Shown in pieces: positions 6,082 to 7,102 of a stretch of 7,102 nt of DNA. Position 1 is the first letter of the stretch. Every line of letters starts with the position of its first letter. The notes below the pieces were generated by a model. It worked only from the letters and a program-made list of their open reading frames with translations. It did no database searches and had not been told where the DNA came from. The DNA is from Verrucomicrobia bacterium GWC2_42_7 (GTDB taxonomy: Bacteria; Verrucomicrobiota; Verrucomicrobiia; Opitutales; GWC2-42-7-A). The DNA lies in NCBI GenBank assembly GCA_001831055.1, contig MIDO01000027.1:1-7102 (forward strand). Reading direction: 5' to 3'. The position numbers were made by a program, and so were the translations under genes.

Positions 6082-6828
6082 ATGAAAAAATCTCTCTACC
6101 TATTGTTTTTTATTGCCCCGTTTTCGACATGGGTCTTTGCTGTTGAGGAGAAATCTGGACTCGACAATGACGGGGGGCTATCTTTAATTCAAAACTCTCC
6201 TTTCATTCCAGGGTTTTCAGGACAGAATACGACTAACGTAATGCCATCCAACAACTTCGAACTCAAAGGCATCTTTAAACATAACGATTTGGTACGATTC
6301 AGTATCTATGACAAAACAACAAGGAAAAGCATTTGGGTGACTTCTGGTGAACCCAATGCAGCTTTTGAAGTTAAAGATTATGATCCAGAGAATCAAAAGG
6401 TTACCATTATCGCCGGAGGTCGGTTGATTTCTCTCTCACTCTCTACTCCTTCAGCACAATCATCCCCCATGCAACAACTCCAATCGGCTGGTTATGGCAG
6501 CAATTACCCAATAAGCTCAAGCCCTGTGCCGACCAACTATGGACAATCTTCATTTAGATCATCCGCATCCAACTACGGATCATCGACAGGAGCCTATCCG
6601 AGCTCAAGTGGAGCTGTTGAAAAATCCTATCCAACGGGGCCCTATGGCGCAACGGGAGGTTATTCATCAGGAGCTTACCAAAGTGGGACGCAGCAAGCAC
6701 CTGCTGGAAGTTTTTCTAACAAAATGCCTGCAGCCAATCTACCATCTGCAAATAATAGACCCTACTCTATTCCATCCCAACAACTTAATGATTTATTTGA
6801 CGACGACTTTGATGATGACGAGGATTAA
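6082..6828 (+). CDS. Secreted GspC-like T2SS protein with low-complexity acidic tail
   Basis: This 248-aa protein starts with a Sec signal peptide (MKKSLYLLFFIAPFSTWVFA, cut near 20/21). Residues about 32-121 resemble the homology region of GspC/PilP proteins: LIQNSPFIPGF, then FELKGIFKHNDLVRFSIYD, SIWVTSGEPN, and a strand-rich KVTIIAGGRLISLSL. In T2SS that region binds the N0 domain of GspD. From about 122 to 234 the sequence is Ser/Gly/Tyr/Pro/Gln-rich with NYGSS- and PSSSG-like repeats and is probably disordered. The last 12 residues contain nine Asp/Glu. Unlike classical GspC it has a cleavable signal rather than an N-terminal anchor, so the role is inferred from domain appearance and its place between gspD and gspE. 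An in-frame TTG at 6010 would read through repeat sequence and hide the signal peptide, so ATG 6082 is used. No gene symbol is assigned. Confidence 0.85.
   Translation: MKKSLYLLFFIAPFSTWVFAVEEKSGLDNDGGLSLIQNSPFIPGFSGQNTTNVMPSNNFELKGIFKHNDLVRFSIYDKTTRKSIWVTSGEPNAAFEVKDYDPENQKVTIIAGGRLISLSLSTPSAQSSPMQQLQSAGYGSNYPISSSPVPTNYGQSSFRSSASNYGSSTGAYPSSSGAVEKSYPTGPYGATGGYSSGAYQSGTQQAPAGSFSNKMPAANLPSANNRPYSIPSQQLNDLFDDDFDDDED
6460..6780 (+). repeat. Low-complexity Ser/Gly/Tyr coding segment
   Basis: These bases encode about residues 127-233 of the GspC-like protein. Near-repeated units such as CCAACTATGGACAATC and CCAACTACGGATCATC (about 6533 and 6569) give degenerate peptide repeats (TNYGQSS, SNYGSST, AYPSSSG, PYGATGG). 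The pattern suggests growth by short tandem duplication followed by drift. Confidence 0.6.
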
Positions 6829-6834
6829 TTTTTC

Positions 6835-7102
6835 ATGAGCACTTCTTCTATAGCAGACACCGTATTGGCGTTTCTGGGAAATCTAGAACCAGAGCGCGCT
6901 ACCATTATTCAAAATGCTCCTCGCCATGAAAAAGTCGGGTTGCTATCCGAATCGCTTGGCCTTTCAGAGCAAGAAACATTAGAACAGGTTGCTGAAAGCA
7001 GTAACATACAAACGTTTATTGACTTTAAGACAGTTAAAGAGGCAACCACGGTGTTGCCAGTCAAACTCATCCATGAATATCAATGCCTTCCCGTGGAACC
7101 CC
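6835..7102 (+). CDS. gspE: Type II secretion assembly ATPase GspE, N-terminal part (cut by window end)
   Basis: GspE is the hexameric cytoplasmic ATPase that drives pseudopilus assembly, docking on GspL. Only the first 89 residues are present (starting MSTSSIADTVLAFLGN), so the Walker and Asp/His-box motifs lie beyond the window. The visible part fits the GspE/PilB N-terminal domain: a helical bundle (LSESLGLSEQETLEQVAESS), then FIDFKTVKEATTVLPVKLIH and EYQCLPVEP. That matches the family pattern in which the protein goes through a LP-x-x-[LF/AK] helix and then a strand containing LPV. The ATG lies 6 bases after the stop of the GspC-like gene; a weak GAGG sits 11 bases upstream. The position directly after a GspC-like gene supports the call. 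Confidence 0.88.
   Translation, partial: MSTSSIADTVLAFLGNLEPERATIIQNAPRHEKVGLLSESLGLSEQETLEQVAESSNIQTFIDFKTVKEATTVLPVKLIHEYQCLPVEP

Overview
The window is a stretch of a chromosomal type II secretion (T2SS, general secretory pathway) locus, all on the + strand. It probably comes from a Gram-negative bacterium of the Verrucomicrobiota/PVC type. That assignment is inference. It rests on the gene order, on the moderately AT-rich composition, on start codons that mostly lack Shine-Dalgarno sequences, and on a GspC-like protein that looks soluble and sits between gspD and gspE. No rRNA or other phylogenetic marker is present.

Layout: (1) 1-57 holds the last codons of an upstream gene, perhaps a minor pseudopilin, whose TGA overlaps the ATG of gspK. 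(2) 54-1364 is gspK, a minor pseudopilin with an unusually long leader that contains a 19-bp inverted repeat. (3) 1368-2636 is a GspL/PilN-like inner-membrane protein. (4) 2637-2766 is a 130-bp gap filled by composite palindromic repeat copy A. (5) 2767-3468 is a GspM/PilO-like protein, whose stop overlaps the start of gspD as ATGA. (6) 3465-5621 is the outer-membrane secretin gspD. (7) 5622-6081 is a 460-bp non-coding island. It holds two further copies of the same repeat (B inverted, C direct), together making a large inverted repeat with 14-bp matching outer ends. Copy C is split by a 126-bp palindromic insert. (8) 6082-6828 is a secreted GspC-like protein with a Ser/Gly/Tyr-rich, acid-ended tail. 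(9) 6835-7102 is the N-terminal part of the assembly ATPase gspE, cut by the window edge.

The genes fit one machine. GspE powers assembly from the cytoplasm. GspL and GspM form the inner-membrane platform. GspK caps the pseudopilus. The GspC-like protein would link to the GspD pore in the outer membrane. The order (J?)-K-L-M-D-C-E differs from the proteobacterial C-D-E-F-G-H-I-J-K-L-M.

The part that standard annotation explains least is the repeat family, of about 108 bp. It combines a TTGCGC...GCGCAA hairpin, a CTCCTTTTC block that resembles the 16S anti-Shine-Dalgarno sequence, and a GGGGGACCAAAATGGG...CCCC hairpin.
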